In this document: piece after piece, positions 48,044 to 59,050 of the stretch
How the letters are laid out: each line of letters starts with the position of its first letter
Position numbering within the stretch: the first letter of the stretch is position 1
Source of the DNA: an uncultured SAR116 cluster alpha proteobacterium
Lineage (GTDB): Bacteria > Pseudomonadota > Alphaproteobacteria > Puniceispirillales > GCA-002684695
Length of the DNA stretch: 64,000 bases
Assembly: GCA_902612965.1 (NCBI GenBank)
Contig: CACMFN010000001.1
Span: 62,001-126,000 of the forward strand
Direction of reading: 5' to 3'
Made by a program: the position numbers and the translations under genes
The notes under the pieces: generated by a model
What the model saw: the letters and a program-made list of their open reading frames with translations, nothing else
Told to the model about the DNA's origin: nothing
Database searches by the model: none

Positions 48044-49276
48044 CTAACTTCTATATTTGCCATTTATATCGATATATTTTTGTGTTAAATCACATGTCCA
48101 AACAGTAGCCTCATTTTTTTTACTTCCAAATTCAACACTAATCTCTATTTCATTATTTTTCATATATTTTGAAACTTTTTTTTCACTGTAACCATTGTTT
48201 CTTCTTCCGTCATAAGTGATCAAATGTTTACCTATATAAATCCTTAATTTTTTTTGATTAAAAATCTCATTTGTTTTACCAATTGCCATTATTATTCTCC
48301 CCCAATTTGCATCTTCTGCTGCTATAGCTGTTTTAACTAATGGTGAATTAGCTATTGAAAAAGCAACTTTTTTTGAGCTAACTTTATTTTTTGTCCCTGC
48401 TACACGAATTGTAATTAATTTAGATGCTCCTTCCCCGTCTCTTACAATTTGGAGAGCCAAATCCTTACTAATTTTTAATAAAGCATCTTTGAATTTTTCA
48501 TAATGTTTATCTTTTTTGTTTTTTAAAATTTTATTATCTGACATGCCTGTAGCTGAAAGAATAACGCTATCACTAGTTGAGGTATCTCCATCTACAGAGA
48601 TTGAATTAAAAGTATCCTCACTTACTTCTTCCAGAAGTTTTTGTAAAATTGGTTTAGAAATTTTAATATCAGTGGAAATAAATGCTAACATGGTTGCCAT
48701 ATTTGGTGCAATCATACCAGAGCCCTTGGCTATTCCAGTTATATGTATTTTTGAACCTTCAAAATTATAGCTTAGACTTGAATATTTTGGATAAGTGTCA
48801 GTTGTCATAATTGCTTTTGCTGCACTTTGCCAATTATTAGAATTTAAATTATCAGTTAAGTTTGATATCGCATCTATTATTTTATGCGTTTTAAGAGGTT
48901 CTCCAATTACCCCAGTTTGAGCTATTAAAATTTGATTTTTAAATATCTTTAGACATGATGACAATTTTAAAATAATTTTATTTATTGCGCTTTTGCCAAG
49001 TTCGCCATTAAAGACGTTAGCATTACCAGCATTTACAATAATTGCTCTAATATCATCATTTTTTATTATTTTTTGACACCATTTAACAGCCTCAGAAGCT
49101 GTAGTAGATTTTGTAAAAACGCCTGCAAAATTTGATTTATTCTTAAATGAAATCAAAATTAAATCATCTCTCCCTATATACCTCTCTTCTGAATTGGTAA
49201 AAGAAAGGTTTACGCCTGGGATAGTATAAATTTTTTTTACTTGTTTTGGTTTAAGTGGGCTTTCAGAATTTGTCAT
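48044..49276 (-). CDS. argJ: bifunctional glutamate N-acetyltransferase / ornithine acetyltransferase
   Basis: Moves the acetyl group from N-acetylornithine to glutamate in the cyclic arginine pathway; the precursor splits itself at an Ala-Thr bond. The cleavage and active-site segment GSGMIAPNMATMLAF is seen near residue 180, with the Thr as nucleophile. SISVDGDTSTSDSV and REGEGASKLI-like DGEGASKLITI follow. The 410-residue length fits. The ATG overlaps the stop of the parvulin gene by one base. Together with argG it shows the strain makes its own arginine. Confidence 0.95.
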   Translation of the reverse strand: MTNSESPLKPKQVKKIYTIPGVNLSFTNSEERYIGRDDLILISFKNKSNFAGVFTKSTTASEAVKWCQKIIKNDDIRAIIVNAGNANVFNGELGKSAINKIILKLSSCLKIFKNQILIAQTGVIGEPLKTHKIIDAISNLTDNLNSNNWQSAAKAIMTTDTYPKYSSLSYNFEGSKIHITGIAKGSGMIAPNMATMLAFISTDIKISKPILQKLLEEVSEDTFNSISVDGDTSTSDSVILSATGMSDNKILKNKKDKHYEKFKDALLKISKDLALQIVRDGEGASKLITIRVAGTKNKVSSKKVAFSIANSPLVKTAIAAEDANWGRIIMAIGKTNEIFNQKKLRIYIGKHLITYDGRRNNGYSEKKVSKYMKNNEIEISVEFGSKKNEATVWTCDLTQKYIDINGKYRS

Positions 49277-50127
49277 TACTGACTAACAGGCAAATTCAAA
49301 AGGGGCTCTAATTCGCTTGATGATAATTTTTCAATTAAAGCATCATTTCGTAAATCCTGTATTTTTTTTGAAACTATTTTTCTCTCAAGGTCTTGGATCA
49401 GCTTGTTTTTCATGCTCTCGTAACTTGGAGCCTCTGGTATCCGTTTATCAAAAATTTTAATGACATGCCATCCAAATTGTGTTTGCACAGGTCTTTGAGT
49501 AATTTCATTTTTGTTTAGTGAAAATGCTGCTTTTTCAAAAGGTGGAACCATCTGACCTCTCTTGAACCATCCAAGATCACCTCCTGATGGACCTGATGGA
49601 CCTGTAGATTTATTTTTTGCAAGTTCTGCAAAGTCACCACCATCATTTAACATGTTTATGACATCAATTGCTTCACTCTCTGTGTCCATAAGTATGTGAC
49701 TTGCTTTTATTTCTTCTCGACTTGTTTCATCAGCAATAAAATTAATGTAGGATGCTTTTATATTTTCTTCTTTTATATTTTCTTGAACATATTTTGAAAG
49801 AAAAGCCTGCATTAAAACTTTTTCTATAACAAAATCAATTGCTGCCTTTACGGATGGTTCTTCATCAAGTTTCATTTTTTTGCTCGCTTGAGCAAATAAT
49901 TTGATATCAATCACTCTTTCAAGAAGATCCTCATAGTAAGACATAAATGGTTGAGATTGTATTTCAGGTGGTAACTCGTTCATGGCATGTATCATAGTCT
50001 CTAAAGAAATGTCTTCATTGTTAACATTTGCGACTATTGGAATGTTCTGGGCTTGAGTTGCTTTAAGAAACAATATTGAAAATAATAAAAAGGCAAATAT
50101 TGACGAAACAATTTTTCTTAAATACAT
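49276..50127 (-). CDS. parvulin-type periplasmic peptidyl-prolyl isomerase
   Basis: A 283-residue protein with a signal peptide (residues about 1-26, VSSIFAFLLFSILFLKATQAQ) and a C-terminal rotamase domain near 145-245, with the family patterns KASHILMDTESEA, DFAELAKNKSTGPSG, GGDLGWFKRGQMVPPFEKAAF and TQFGWHVIKIFDKR. The N-terminal helices resemble SurA/PrsA chaperone regions. It likely assists folding of envelope proteins. GGAG lies before the ATG. It is divergent from secA, whose product moves such proteins across the membrane. Confidence 0.88.
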   Translation of the reverse strand: MYLRKIVSSIFAFLLFSILFLKATQAQNIPIVANVNNEDISLETMIHAMNELPPEIQSQPFMSYYEDLLERVIDIKLFAQASKKMKLDEEPSVKAAIDFVIEKVLMQAFLSKYVQENIKEENIKASYINFIADETSREEIKASHILMDTESEAIDVINMLNDGGDFAELAKNKSTGPSGPSGGDLGWFKRGQMVPPFEKAAFSLNKNEITQRPVQTQFGWHVIKIFDKRIPEAPSYESMKNKLIQDLERKIVSKKIQDLRNDALIEKLSSSELEPLLNLPVSQ

Positions 50128-50298
50128 ATTTTTCTCCAGATCAATCAGTAGTTCTTAAATTTATTATATAGTTAAAAATTAAAAAAAAATATATAAAGCA
50201 TATTGCAGTAAAAAAAATAAACAATATAACAATATTTTTTTATTTATTTATATTATAAGTATTATGTATCCGCTTATTCGTAATTCTAGGAACTCTAA

Positions 50299-52917
50299 AT
50301 GAAAAGCTTTTTTTCAAAATTGTTTGGAACTGTTAATGACAGAAAACTCAGGGAATTAAAACCAAGAGTTGAAAAGATTAATTTATTAGAACCCAAATAC
50401 CAAAAAATGACAGATGGCGAACTTCAAAACCAAACAAAATTTTTTAAAGAAAAATTAACTGGAGGAATATCAAATAATGAAATTTTAGAAGATGCGTTTG
50501 CTACAGTTCGGGAGGCTGCGACTAGAACTCTGGGTCAACGTCATTATGACGTTCAACTACTAGGTGGGCTAATATTGAATGACGGTAGCATAGCTGAAAT
50601 GAAAACAGGTGAGGGAAAAACACTTGTTTCGACTTTAGCTGTTTATTTGAATGCTCTTTCTGGAAAAGGTGTTCACGTTGTCACAGTAAATGATTACCTT
50701 GCAAATAGAGATTCTAAATGGATGGGAAAAATTTACGAGTTTTTAGGTCTAAAAGTAGGATGTGTAACACCGTCAGTTAATGAAGAAGAAAGAAAAATTG
50801 CTTACAATGCAGATATTACTTATGCCACAAATAATGAGCTCGGTTTTGATTATCTTAGAGATAATATGAAATTTCGATTGGAAGATATGGTGCAAAGAGC
50901 ACCTAATTATGCAATAATAGATGAAGTTGATTCAATTTTAATTGATGAAGCAAGAACTCCATTAATTATATCAGGTCAAGCTGAAACAAGTTCTGAAACC
51001 TACAAAAGTATTGACAAATTAATCCCAGCTCTTGTCAAAGAAGATTTTGATTTAGATGAAAAACAGCGTTCAGTAACTTTAACGGACAAAGGATTAGAGA
51101 ATATTGAAAATTTGCTTTTGCAAAATAAAATTATGGTTGAAGGAGGTTTATACGATATTTCAAATGTTGGAATACTTCACCATGTCAATCAGTCCTTGAG
51201 AGCACATAAACTATTCCAAAGAGATACTCATTATATTGTTAGGGGTGGAAAAGTAGTTATCATTGACGAGTTTACTGGAAGAGCTATGGAAGGTAGAAGG
51301 TTTTCTGATGGCCTGCATCAAGCAATTGAAGCAAGAGAAAATGTTGATGTTTTGCCAGAAAACCAAACTTTGGCATCTGTTACATTTCAAAACTATTTTC
51401 GACAATATCCTAAGCTTGCAGGTATGACAGGAACTGCAATTACTGAGGCAGGAGAATTTGAAGAGATATACGGCCTCCAAGTAATAGAAGTTCCAACGAA
51501 TGAAGAAGTGGATAGAAAAGACTTTGATGATGAAGTGTACCGAACTAGTCAGGAAAGAGACGATGCTGTAATAAAGCTAATTAAGGAATGCCAAGAAAAA
51601 AAGCAGCCTGTGTTAGTGGGTACTGTTTCGATTGAAAAATCAGAAAACTTTTCAAGCCAACTTAAAAAGAAAAACATTCCTCATAAAGTTTTGAACGCAA
51701 GATTTCATGAACAAGAGGCAGGTATAATTGCTGAAGCAGGAGTTCCTGGAGCTGTTACAATTGCAACAAATATGGCTGGTCGTGGAACAGATATTCAATT
51801 AGGGGGGAACTTTGATAGAAGAATAGAAAAGTTAGAGGAAGAAATAGGCTCCTCATCAGACAAATTTGAAATACAAAAAGAAAAGATTAGAGAAGAAATA
51901 GAAAAAAATAAAAAAGAGACAAAAGTCAACGGAGGCTTGTTTGTTATAGGTACTGAAAGGCATGAATCCAGAAGGATTGATAACCAGTTGCGCGGAAGGT
52001 CTGGAAGACAAGGGGATCCTGGCTCATCAAAGTTTTTTTTATCTCTTCAAGATGATTTAATGAGAATTTTTGGTTCTGATAAACTTGATAATATGTTGCA
52101 GAAATTTGGCCTTGAAGAAGGTGAGGCTATTATACATCCATGGGTTAATAAAGCCCTAGAAAAAGCGCAACAAAAAGTAGAATCTAGAAATTTTGATATT
52201 CGAAAGCAATTACTTAAGTTTGATGACGTTATGAATGACCAAAGGCAAGTTGTATTTGAACAAAGAAGAGAAATTATGAGCTCAGATAATGTGCTTGAAA
52301 CTGTAATAGATATGCGACATGAGGTTATTTCAGACATTGTTTATAAGTCAATTCCTGAAGGTTCTTATTCTGATAAATGGGATCATAAAACACTTAACTC
52401 AGACGCTTTAAAACTTTTAGGGATAGAGATAAATTCAGAAAAATGGTTTAAAGAAGATGGAATAGCTGAAGACGAAATTTCTCAAAAATTAAAAAATATT
52501 TCAGATGACTATATGATATCTAGAGCCAATAATATTGGTGAAAAAGTTTTTAGAACTGCAGAAAAGTCTTTGCTGCTACAAGTATTAGATCAGCAGTGGA
52601 AAGAGCATCTTCAGGCTTTAGAGCAATTGAGGCAAAGTATTGGTTTAAGGGCTTATGGACAAAAGGACCCCTTGAATGAGTATAAACGGGAAGCATTTAT
52701 TTTATTCGAACAAATGTTGCAAAACTTAAGAACAGTAATTACATCTGTATTGTCTCATTTAGAGGTTAAAGAAGAAAAAGATCAAAATGTTGATACAAAA
52801 AATAATGGAAACTATATAAAGAGTAACACCAAACATACAGATTGGGGTAAAGTTCCCAGGAATGCCAAATGTCCATGTGGTTCAGGAAAAAAATATAAGC
52901 ACTGTTGCGGAAAATAA
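50299..52917 (+). CDS. secA: preprotein translocase ATPase SecA
   Basis: An 872-residue motor that drives proteins through SecYEG. Walker A is [14 protein letters not shown] near residue 101 and the DEAD-type Walker B is [18 protein letters not shown] near 206. Helicase-like NBD2 motifs include [14 protein letters not shown] near 491 and [15 protein letters not shown] near 560. The C-terminus ends in a zinc-binding [14 protein letters not shown] segment that docks SecB. The start ATG follows AGGAA. It is followed 16 bases later by a DUF1178 gene. Confidence 0.98.
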   Translation: MKSFFSKLFGTVNDRKLRELKPRVEKINLLEPKYQKMTDGELQNQTKFFKEKLTGGISNNEILEDAFATVREAATRTLGQRHYDVQLLGGLILNDGSIAEMKTGEGKTLVSTLAVYLNALSGKGVHVVTVNDYLANRDSKWMGKIYEFLGLKVGCVTPSVNEEERKIAYNADITYATNNELGFDYLRDNMKFRLEDMVQRAPNYAIIDEVDSILIDEARTPLIISGQAETSSETYKSIDKLIPALVKEDFDLDEKQRSVTLTDKGLENIENLLLQNKIMVEGGLYDISNVGILHHVNQSLRAHKLFQRDTHYIVRGGKVVIIDEFTGRAMEGRRFSDGLHQAIEARENVDVLPENQTLASVTFQNYFRQYPKLAGMTGTAITEAGEFEEIYGLQVIEVPTNEEVDRKDFDDEVYRTSQERDDAVIKLIKECQEKKQPVLVGTVSIEKSENFSSQLKKKNIPHKVLNARFHEQEAGIIAEAGVPGAVTIATNMAGRGTDIQLGGNFDRRIEKLEEEIGSSSDKFEIQKEKIREEIEKNKKETKVNGGLFVIGTERHESRRIDNQLRGRSGRQGDPGSSKFFLSLQDDLMRIFGSDKLDNMLQKFGLEEGEAIIHPWVNKALEKAQQKVESRNFDIRKQLLKFDDVMNDQRQVVFEQRREIMSSDNVLETVIDMRHEVISDIVYKSIPEGSYSDKWDHKTLNSDALKLLGIEINSEKWFKEDGIAEDEISQKLKNISDDYMISRANNIGEKVFRTAEKSLLLQVLDQQWKEHLQALEQLRQSIGLRAYGQKDPLNEYKREAFILFEQMLQNLRTVITSVLSHLEVKEEKDQNVDTKNNGNYIKSNTKHTDWGKVPRNAKCPCGSGKKYKHCCGK

Positions 52918-52933
52918 ATAATAATAAGATTTT

Positions 52934-53395
52934 ATGATATCATTCTCTTTGAAATGCGAAAATAATCACCAATTTGAAGGCTGGTTTAGATCATCTGTTG
53001 ATTATGAAGATCAAGTTAAAAAAGGGCTAATATCCTGCCCAAACTGTAATAATAAAAAAATTTCTAAAGCTTTAATGTCACCTGCTGTTAGATCTTCAAA
53101 AAAATTGGATAAAAAAATAGTTAACCAGAAATCTGCTGATAATTTGAGACTATCTGAAAAAAGAGTAGTAGCTGGAGATTATGATATTCGGCAAGCACTA
53201 AGAAATTTCAGAAGTTATGTAGAAAAAAATTGTGAAAACGTAGGAGAAAATTTTGCTAGTGAAGCAAGATTAATTTCAAAAGGCAAGGCTAAAAATAGAA
53301 ATATTTATGGTAAAGTTAGTTCCAAAGATGCAGAAGATTTAAAAGATGAAGGCATTGAAGTCACTGCAATTCCATGGATTAAAGATGATGCCTAA
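52934..53395 (+). CDS. DUF1178 family protein
   Basis: A 153-residue protein with an N-terminal zinc-ribbon-like region, FSLKCENNHQFEGWFRSS and ISCPNCNNKKISKALMSPAV, with Cys at the ends of each strand. A C-terminal helical part follows with KRNIYGKV-like NRNIYGKVS and EGIEVTAIPW. Function unknown; common in alphaproteobacteria near ubiG or lysC. It probably follows secA in one transcript and is convergent with ubiG. Confidence 0.85.
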   Translation: MISFSLKCENNHQFEGWFRSSVDYEDQVKKGLISCPNCNNKKISKALMSPAVRSSKKLDKKIVNQKSADNLRLSEKRVVAGDYDIRQALRNFRSYVEKNCENVGENFASEARLISKGKAKNRNIYGKVSSKDAEDLKDEGIEVTAIPWIKDDA

Positions 53396-53398
53396 TTT

Positions 53399-54136
53399 TT
53401 ATTCTCTAACTATGCCAGAAGCTGCGTAGTTTATCCCCAAATAAGAAGTCAAATTAAATTCTTTGTTAAAAATATTTGGTGTTAATCCTGAAAAATTATT
53501 TAGATATATTCCATTCTCCAGTGCCTCTAAATATAACTTTTGTGGAGTTACGAACTTTTCCCAATCATGGGTGCCTTTGGGTAATAAATTAAGTATATAT
53601 TCAGCTGCAAATTTTCCAAATAACAGACTTGGAATAGACTTATTAATAGTTGTAAAAATAAAGGAGGTTTTGTTTGATGAAATTTTTCTGATCATTTTTA
53701 AAAAATATTTTCTGTCTAAAACATGTTCAATAACTTCTGAAGCAATAATTAAATCAAAATCTTTTTTCAAATTTAATTCCTCAAGACTTGTGCAAATATA
53801 GTTAATTTTAAGCCCCATTTTAGATGCATGTTGTTTTGCAGTTATAATGGCATTTTCTGATACATCTATTCCGGTTACATTCCCCCCTAATCGTGATAAT
53901 GGTTCACATAATAATCCACCTCCACATCCAACATCTAAAATATTCAAATTATTACATATTTGAATGGAAGAATTTATATGTTTATTAATTATATTTCTTT
54001 TAATTACTTGAACTATATACTCAACTCTACACGGAGTTAATCTATGTAATGCAGAAAATGATCCGCTTTCATCCCACCAATCTTGATTGGGCTTATCAAA
54101 ATGATTAACTTCTGTTTTGTCTACAGTTGAATTCAT
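53399..54136 (-). CDS. ubiG: ubiquinone O-methyltransferase UbiG
   Basis: Catalyses both O-methylations in ubiquinone synthesis. About 245 residues. The N-terminus reads DQDWWDESGSFSALHRLTPCRVEYI (given in part: DWWDESGSFSALHRLTPCR), which is specific to UbiG, and the SAM motif is ILDVGCGGGLLCEPLSRLG near residue 71. FTTINKSIPSLLFGKFAAEYIL near 165 is also typical. I use the ATG at 54136; a TTG at 54142 is the longer option. It is divergent from lysC. Confidence 0.95.
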   Translation of the reverse strand: MNSTVDKTEVNHFDKPNQDWWDESGSFSALHRLTPCRVEYIVQVIKRNIINKHINSSIQICNNLNILDVGCGGGLLCEPLSRLGGNVTGIDVSENAIITAKQHASKMGLKINYICTSLEELNLKKDFDLIIASEVIEHVLDRKYFLKMIRKISSNKTSFIFTTINKSIPSLLFGKFAAEYILNLLPKGTHDWEKFVTPQKLYLEALENGIYLNNFSGLTPNIFNKEFNLTSYLGINYAASGIVRE

Positions 54137-54231
54137 ACGCAAAATTTTACTAATACTTGCACAAATTTGTTTCTTTGTCTAAATACATTCTAAAATCAAA
54201 TTTTTTATTTTAAATAATATAAGATTCGTAA

Positions 54232-55455
54232 ATGTCTATTATTGTGATGAAATTTGGAGGTACTTCAGTAGCAGATATTGACTGCATCAAAAATGTTGCT
54301 AATAAAGTAGCTGCTCAATACAAAAAAAATAAAAAGATTGTTGTTGTTGTATCTGCAATGTCAGGCACAACTAATAATCTCATTGACTTAACAAAACAGA
54401 TATCAAAGGATAGAAATTTACAAGAGTATGACGTAGTTGTTTCTTCAGGTGAACAAGTAACTGCTGGGTTGCTTTCTATGGCTTTAAATTCTAAAGAAAT
54501 TCCATCTAGGTCTTTTATGGGTTGGCAAATTCCAGTTTTCACAGATACTACTTTTTCTAAAGCTAATATTACTGAGATTAGTATAGATTTTTTAATGCAA
54601 GCTCTAAATAGGAATGAAATCGCAGTTATTCCTGGCTTTCAAGGGGTGACAGATGAAAATCAGATAACTACTCTCGGTAGAGGTGGTTCTGATACATCCG
54701 CTGTGGCAATAGCATCAGCTTTAAATGCAAAAAGATGTGATATTTACACTGATGTTGATGGAATTTATACTGCTGACCCAAGAATGGTTCCAAAAGCAAA
54801 AAAATTGGATAAAATTTCATATGAAGAAATGTTAGAAATGGCAAGTCAAGGAGCAAAAGTTCTTCAAACTCGTTCAGTTGCATTGGCTATGAAATATAAA
54901 TTAAAGATTAAAGTCTTATCAAGTTTTGAAAATAAAGAAGGTACGCTTGTTTTACATGAGGATGAAATTATGGAAAAGAAAAACGTAAGTGGCATTGCTT
55001 TTTCATTAGATGAAGCAAAATTAACTGTAATAGGCATACCTGATAAACCTGGTCAGGCCTCAATTTTATTTAAGTCTTTGGGGCTGAAAGCTATTAATGT
55101 TGATATGATTGCACAGTCATCATCTGCTAATAAAAGTGCTACAGATTTATCATTTACTGTTCCTAAAAATGAATTAGAAGATGCTATTAATACAATTAAA
55201 TCAGTACAAAAGAAAATTGGATTTAAGTCAATTATATCAGATAGTGATGTAGCTAAAATTTCTGTTATTGGTATTGGCATGAAAACTCAAGCTGGTGTAG
55301 CTCAAAAAATGTTTGATGTTTTAGCAGAAAAAAACATTAATTTAAAAGTGATATCAACTTCTGAAATTAAAATCAGTGTGTTGATTGAAGCTCCATACAT
55401 GGAACTAGCTGCTAGATCACTGCATACTGCTTTTAATTTAGATGAAAGTAATTAA
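54232..55455 (+). CDS. lysC: aspartate kinase
   Basis: Phosphorylates aspartate, the entry to lysine, methionine, threonine and diaminopimelate synthesis. The 407-residue protein starts with VMKFGGTSVADI and has TTLGRGGSDTSAVAIASALNA near residue 143 and the DVDGIYTADPRMV segment near 178. Two ACT domains at about 270-405 point to feedback control by lysine and/or threonine. Divergent from ubiG, about 95 bases apart. Confidence 0.96.
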   Translation: MSIIVMKFGGTSVADIDCIKNVANKVAAQYKKNKKIVVVVSAMSGTTNNLIDLTKQISKDRNLQEYDVVVSSGEQVTAGLLSMALNSKEIPSRSFMGWQIPVFTDTTFSKANITEISIDFLMQALNRNEIAVIPGFQGVTDENQITTLGRGGSDTSAVAIASALNAKRCDIYTDVDGIYTADPRMVPKAKKLDKISYEEMLEMASQGAKVLQTRSVALAMKYKLKIKVLSSFENKEGTLVLHEDEIMEKKNVSGIAFSLDEAKLTVIGIPDKPGQASILFKSLGLKAINVDMIAQSSSANKSATDLSFTVPKNELEDAINTIKSVQKKIGFKSIISDSDVAKISVIGIGMKTQAGVAQKMFDVLAEKNINLKVISTSEIKISVLIEAPYMELAARSLHTAFNLDESN

Positions 55456-55538
55456 TTATAATTTATAAATTATTATTTTTTGTATTATAGTGTTAATTTT
55501 TATAGAAAAATGTATTTCATTTTTCATAGGCCTTTAAG

Positions 55539-56636
55539 ATGAGTAAAGAAATAAAAGAAACTGAAACCGACGAAGATTTTATTCAAAGCTCAGGTGAATT
55601 GCTGAGGCAGGCAAGATTGGGAAAAGAGTTATCGATTTCAGAAATCAGCAGAGTAACAAGAATTTCTAAAAGTATGATCCAGTCTTTAGAAAATGGTGAA
55701 GTAGAAAATTTACCTGGCCGAACCTATGAAATCGGTTACATTAAATTAATTTGTCGAGTAACTAATACAAATCCTGATCCGATTGTGAAAAAATGGATTG
55801 ATGAATACTATTTTAACAAAAATCCAGACCCATATAATTTTCCCGAACCATCGTCTCTTCAAAAGAGACCAATAATTGCAAATTTTGGAATTATACTTTC
55901 AGTCTTAATTATTTTATCCTATAGTGGGTGGTATTTTTACTCAGTTAATAGTTCAGAAGAAACAACCCCTATTCCTAATCAAGAAAAAGTTAATATTAAT
56001 CTGTTAACCCAATATGATAATAATAACAGTATAAACTCTCAAGATACTGATGTTTCTGTTAACAAATCTTTAGAAGACAATTTAAGTTTTGTTTCAGAAC
56101 TTAAGACCCAATCAAGCGTACTTGATAAAAATGAAGGTTTTGTTGAGGAAAAATTAAATAAGACGAAAAATACATTTGATAATATTACCAATTCGATTGA
56201 AAAGAGCAATGTATCAGATGTTTTAGAAAGTGAAATTATTGAGAATCAAACTAATGGTTTTGATAACAATATAAATAGTGAAGATTTATCCCAAAGCAGT
56301 ATAACTACCCTTAGTAGAAATAATGAAAACAATGATAATTTAAAAATCGGTCTTTATGATATAGAAAATTATGAAAATTTTAGTTTTGTTGGAATCGAGG
56401 ATTCTTGGCTGCAAATAATTAGTACTGAAGGTGAAATGTTTTATACTGGCATGGTTAAAAAAGGGGATAATCTTATAGTGCCTAATGATAAAAGATTATT
56501 AATTACTCTTGGAAATGCGGGTGCAATTGGAGTTGAGATTTTAAATTTTGGTGTTAAGCCAATTGGTCAAAGTGGAGAGATAATCCAAGCTGTTAATCTG
56601 AATTATATTCTAAATAAAATTAGTTTTGTTGATTAA
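55539..56636 (+). CDS. RodZ-like protein (HTH plus membrane helix plus DUF4115)
   Basis: A 365-residue protein with an N-terminal XRE/HTH_25 domain (residues about 17-80, GELLRQARLGKELSISEISRVTRIS), one membrane helix near 112-134 (IIANFGIILSVLIILSYSGWYFY-type), an Asn/Ser-rich periplasmic linker, and a C-terminal DUF4115 domain at about 270-355 (WLQIISTEGEMFYTGMVKKG). RodZ links MreB to the membrane in rod-shaped cells; a regulatory role is also possible. It lies 18 bases before ispG. Confidence 0.82.
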   Translation: MSKEIKETETDEDFIQSSGELLRQARLGKELSISEISRVTRISKSMIQSLENGEVENLPGRTYEIGYIKLICRVTNTNPDPIVKKWIDEYYFNKNPDPYNFPEPSSLQKRPIIANFGIILSVLIILSYSGWYFYSVNSSEETTPIPNQEKVNINLLTQYDNNNSINSQDTDVSVNKSLEDNLSFVSELKTQSSVLDKNEGFVEEKLNKTKNTFDNITNSIEKSNVSDVLESEIIENQTNGFDNNINSEDLSQSSITTLSRNNENNDNLKIGLYDIENYENFSFVGIEDSWLQIISTEGEMFYTGMVKKGDNLIVPNDKRLLITLGNAGAIGVEILNFGVKPIGQSGEIIQAVNLNYILNKISFVD

Positions 56637-56654
56637 GATTTGTAAATTTTTTTT

Positions 56655-57776
56655 ATGAAAAGTAATATCAAAAGAAGAAAAACACGTGTTATAAATGTTG
56701 GAGATGTATCCGTTGGATATAACTCTAATATTTCAGTTCAGTCAATGACGAATACAAATACACAAGATAGCTTTGCAACACTTGATCAAATTGAAAAAAT
56801 TGCAGATGCTGGGGCTGATTTAGTTAGAGTTTCATGTCCTGACCAGGAAAGTACAAATACTCTTAAAACTATTGTTAAAAATTCACCTATTCCAATAGTT
56901 GCAGACATACATTTTCACTATAAAAGAGCAATTGAGGCAGCAGATGCAGGTGCAGCTTGTTTAAGAATTAATCCTGGAAATATTGGTTCTTTAGATAGGA
57001 TAAAAGAAGTAATTAATGCTGCAAAAAGTAATGATTGCTCAATAAGAATTGGCGTAAATGCTGGTTCTCTTGAGAGAAAAATTTTAGATAAATATAAAGA
57101 GCCTAACTCAGACGCAATGGTTGAAAGTGCTCTTTTCCATTCTCAAATATTAAAAGAAAATGATTTTCACAATTTTAAAATTAGTGTTAAAGCCTCAGAT
57201 GTTTTTTTAACAATTGATGCTTATAAAAAATTAGCTGAAAAAACTGATGCGCCTTTTCATATTGGAATAACTGAAGCTGGTGGATTAAGAGCAGGCACAG
57301 TGAAATCTTCAATTGGATTGGGTTATTTGTTGCTTAATGGTATTGGAGATACAATAAGAGTTTCTTTATCAGCGGATCCTGTGGAAGAAGTGAAAGTTGC
57401 TTTTGATCTTTTGAAGGCACTTGATATCAGGAATAGAGGTGTCAAAGTTATATCATGCCCATCCTGCAGCAGACAGCAATTTGATGTGATTTCAACCGTG
57501 AGTGAAATTGAGCGAAGGTTAAGTCATATTAAACAATCTTTAACTGTATCTATTATTGGTTGTGTTGTTAATGGTCCAGGGGAAGCTAAAACAGCAGACA
57601 TTGGTTTAACTGGTGGAGGAAAAAATACTCATCAAATATATATTTCCGGTGTGGCTAATCATAGGTTAAAAGATAAAAACGTTGTAGATCATATCGTAGA
57701 GCTTGTGGAAAAGTACATTGCTGAAAAAAATATTAATACAAGTCCAAATAATCCAGAAAAACAATTAATTGCCTAA
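56655..57776 (+). CDS. ispG: 4-hydroxy-3-methylbut-2-enyl diphosphate synthase (flavodoxin)
   Basis: Iron-sulfur enzyme of the non-mevalonate isoprenoid pathway. The 373-residue protein starts with [16 protein letters not shown] and shows the [4Fe-4S] Cys in [12 protein letters not shown] near residue 268 and in [20 protein letters not shown] near 301. [10 protein letters not shown] near residue 30 is invariant in IspG. Flavodoxin or ferredoxin must supply electrons; the TrxR-like reductase at 26.7 kb could be upstream in that chain. It is 25 bases before hisS. Confidence 0.96.
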   Translation: MKSNIKRRKTRVINVGDVSVGYNSNISVQSMTNTNTQDSFATLDQIEKIADAGADLVRVSCPDQESTNTLKTIVKNSPIPIVADIHFHYKRAIEAADAGAACLRINPGNIGSLDRIKEVINAAKSNDCSIRIGVNAGSLERKILDKYKEPNSDAMVESALFHSQILKENDFHNFKISVKASDVFLTIDAYKKLAEKTDAPFHIGITEAGGLRAGTVKSSIGLGYLLLNGIGDTIRVSLSADPVEEVKVAFDLLKALDIRNRGVKVISCPSCSRQQFDVISTVSEIERRLSHIKQSLTVSIIGCVVNGPGEAKTADIGLTGGGKNTHQIYISGVANHRLKDKNVVDHIVELVEKYIAEKNINTSPNNPEKQLIA

Positions 57777-57801
57777 AAAAAACTAAAAATTGGAGTAATT
57801 T

Positions 57802-59040
57802 TTGAGTAAAATTCAGTCTGTTCGTGGGACTAAAGATATATATTCTTCTGTGATGCGAAGTTATAACCATATTATTAATGAGGCAAGGCTTGTTGCAGAG
57901 TTGTTTGGCTATGAAGAAGCGTCTTTTCCAATTTTTGAGAAAGCGGAAGTGTTTTCAAGACCTCTTGGTGTTGCAAGTGACGTGGTTTCAAAAGAAACCT
58001 ATACTTTTGAGGACAGAGGTGGAGAGAAGATTACACTAAGGCCTGAGGGTACTGCAGGCGTAATAAGATCAATAATATCTGAAGGAAAAATTAATGACCT
58101 TCCTCTGAGGCTATTTTACTCTGGGCCAATGTTTAGATATGAGAGACCTCAAAAAGGGCGCTTGAGACAATTTTTTCAAATTGGAATTGAAAGCATTGGA
58201 AATCACGGGCCCTTAGAGGACGCTGAGGTAATATCTTGTGGAGCTAGATTATTAAAAAGGCTGGGTTTCCAAAGAGATTGTGTTTTGAATATTAATTCTC
58301 TTGGTGATGCAGAATCTAGGGCACTATATAGAAAAAGTTTAGTTGATTATTTTTCAAAAAATTTAGAAAAGTTATCTAAACTATCACAATCCAGACTTTC
58401 CTTGAATCCTCTAAGAATACTTGACTCAAAAGAGCCACAAGACGAGGAAGTGATATTCAAAGCACCTTTGTTTTCTTCTTACTTAAATAATTTGTCAATT
58501 GACCATTTTGAAAAAGTTAAAAGTTTTCTCGATTCTTCTGGTATAGAGTATTCACATAATGAAAAACTAGTCAGAGGGTTAGATTATTACAGTCATACTA
58601 CTTTTGAGTTTATAACAACTAGGTTAGGTTCACAGGGTACTGTTTTAGGTGGTGGGCGGTATGATGGGTTATCAGAAATGCTTGGTGGCCCAAGTATTCC
58701 AGCTGTAGGTTTCGCAGCAGGTGTGGATAGGTTAGTAATGTTAACTGCAAATCTTGAAGAAAATTCTACCATTTTAAGCATATTGCCTGTTGAAGAGGAA
58801 AATTTTGAGTACTGTTACAACTTGCTTAACATTTTTAGAGAGAATGACATAAAATGTGAAATTTTCGAAGGTGGCAATCTATCAAAGAATTTAAAGAAAA
58901 TTAGCAAGAAAAATAGAAAATTAGTAATTATTGTTGGCGACGAAGAAATTCAAAATAAACAAGTAATTTTAAAGGATTTGTCTACAGGAGAACAGATAAA
59001 AATTCAAGAAACTGACATCTTAGAAAAAATAAACGTTTGA
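57802..59040 (+). CDS. hisS: histidyl-tRNA synthetase
   Basis: Class II synthetase for tRNA-His. 412 residues. Motif 2 lies in [23 protein letters not shown] near residue 110, the His-specific segments are [16 protein letters not shown] near 258 and [23 protein letters not shown] near 285. The C-terminal anticodon-binding domain follows from about 320. The start is a TTG with GGAG six bases upstream. It is 10 bases from prfA, as part of the ispG-hisS-prfA-prmC set. Confidence 0.96.
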   Translation: MSKIQSVRGTKDIYSSVMRSYNHIINEARLVAELFGYEEASFPIFEKAEVFSRPLGVASDVVSKETYTFEDRGGEKITLRPEGTAGVIRSIISEGKINDLPLRLFYSGPMFRYERPQKGRLRQFFQIGIESIGNHGPLEDAEVISCGARLLKRLGFQRDCVLNINSLGDAESRALYRKSLVDYFSKNLEKLSKLSQSRLSLNPLRILDSKEPQDEEVIFKAPLFSSYLNNLSIDHFEKVKSFLDSSGIEYSHNEKLVRGLDYYSHTTFEFITTRLGSQGTVLGGGRYDGLSEMLGGPSIPAVGFAAGVDRLVMLTANLEENSTILSILPVEEENFEYCYNLLNIFRENDIKCEIFEGGNLSKNLKKISKKNRKLVIIVGDEEIQNKQVILKDLSTGEQIKIQETDILEKINV

Positions 59041-59050
59041 TTATAAACCT

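Noticed and set aside
50128-50298. Possible SecM-like arrest leader or riboswitch before secA
   Set aside because: The 171-base gap holds no coding leader or stable hairpin; only AT-rich sequence and an AGGAA ribosome binding site.
55505-55525. AT-rich hairpin GAAAAATG-TATTT-CATTTTTC between lysC and the RodZ-like gene
   Set aside because: Only two G-C pairs and no T run after it; could be chance in such AT-rich sequence.
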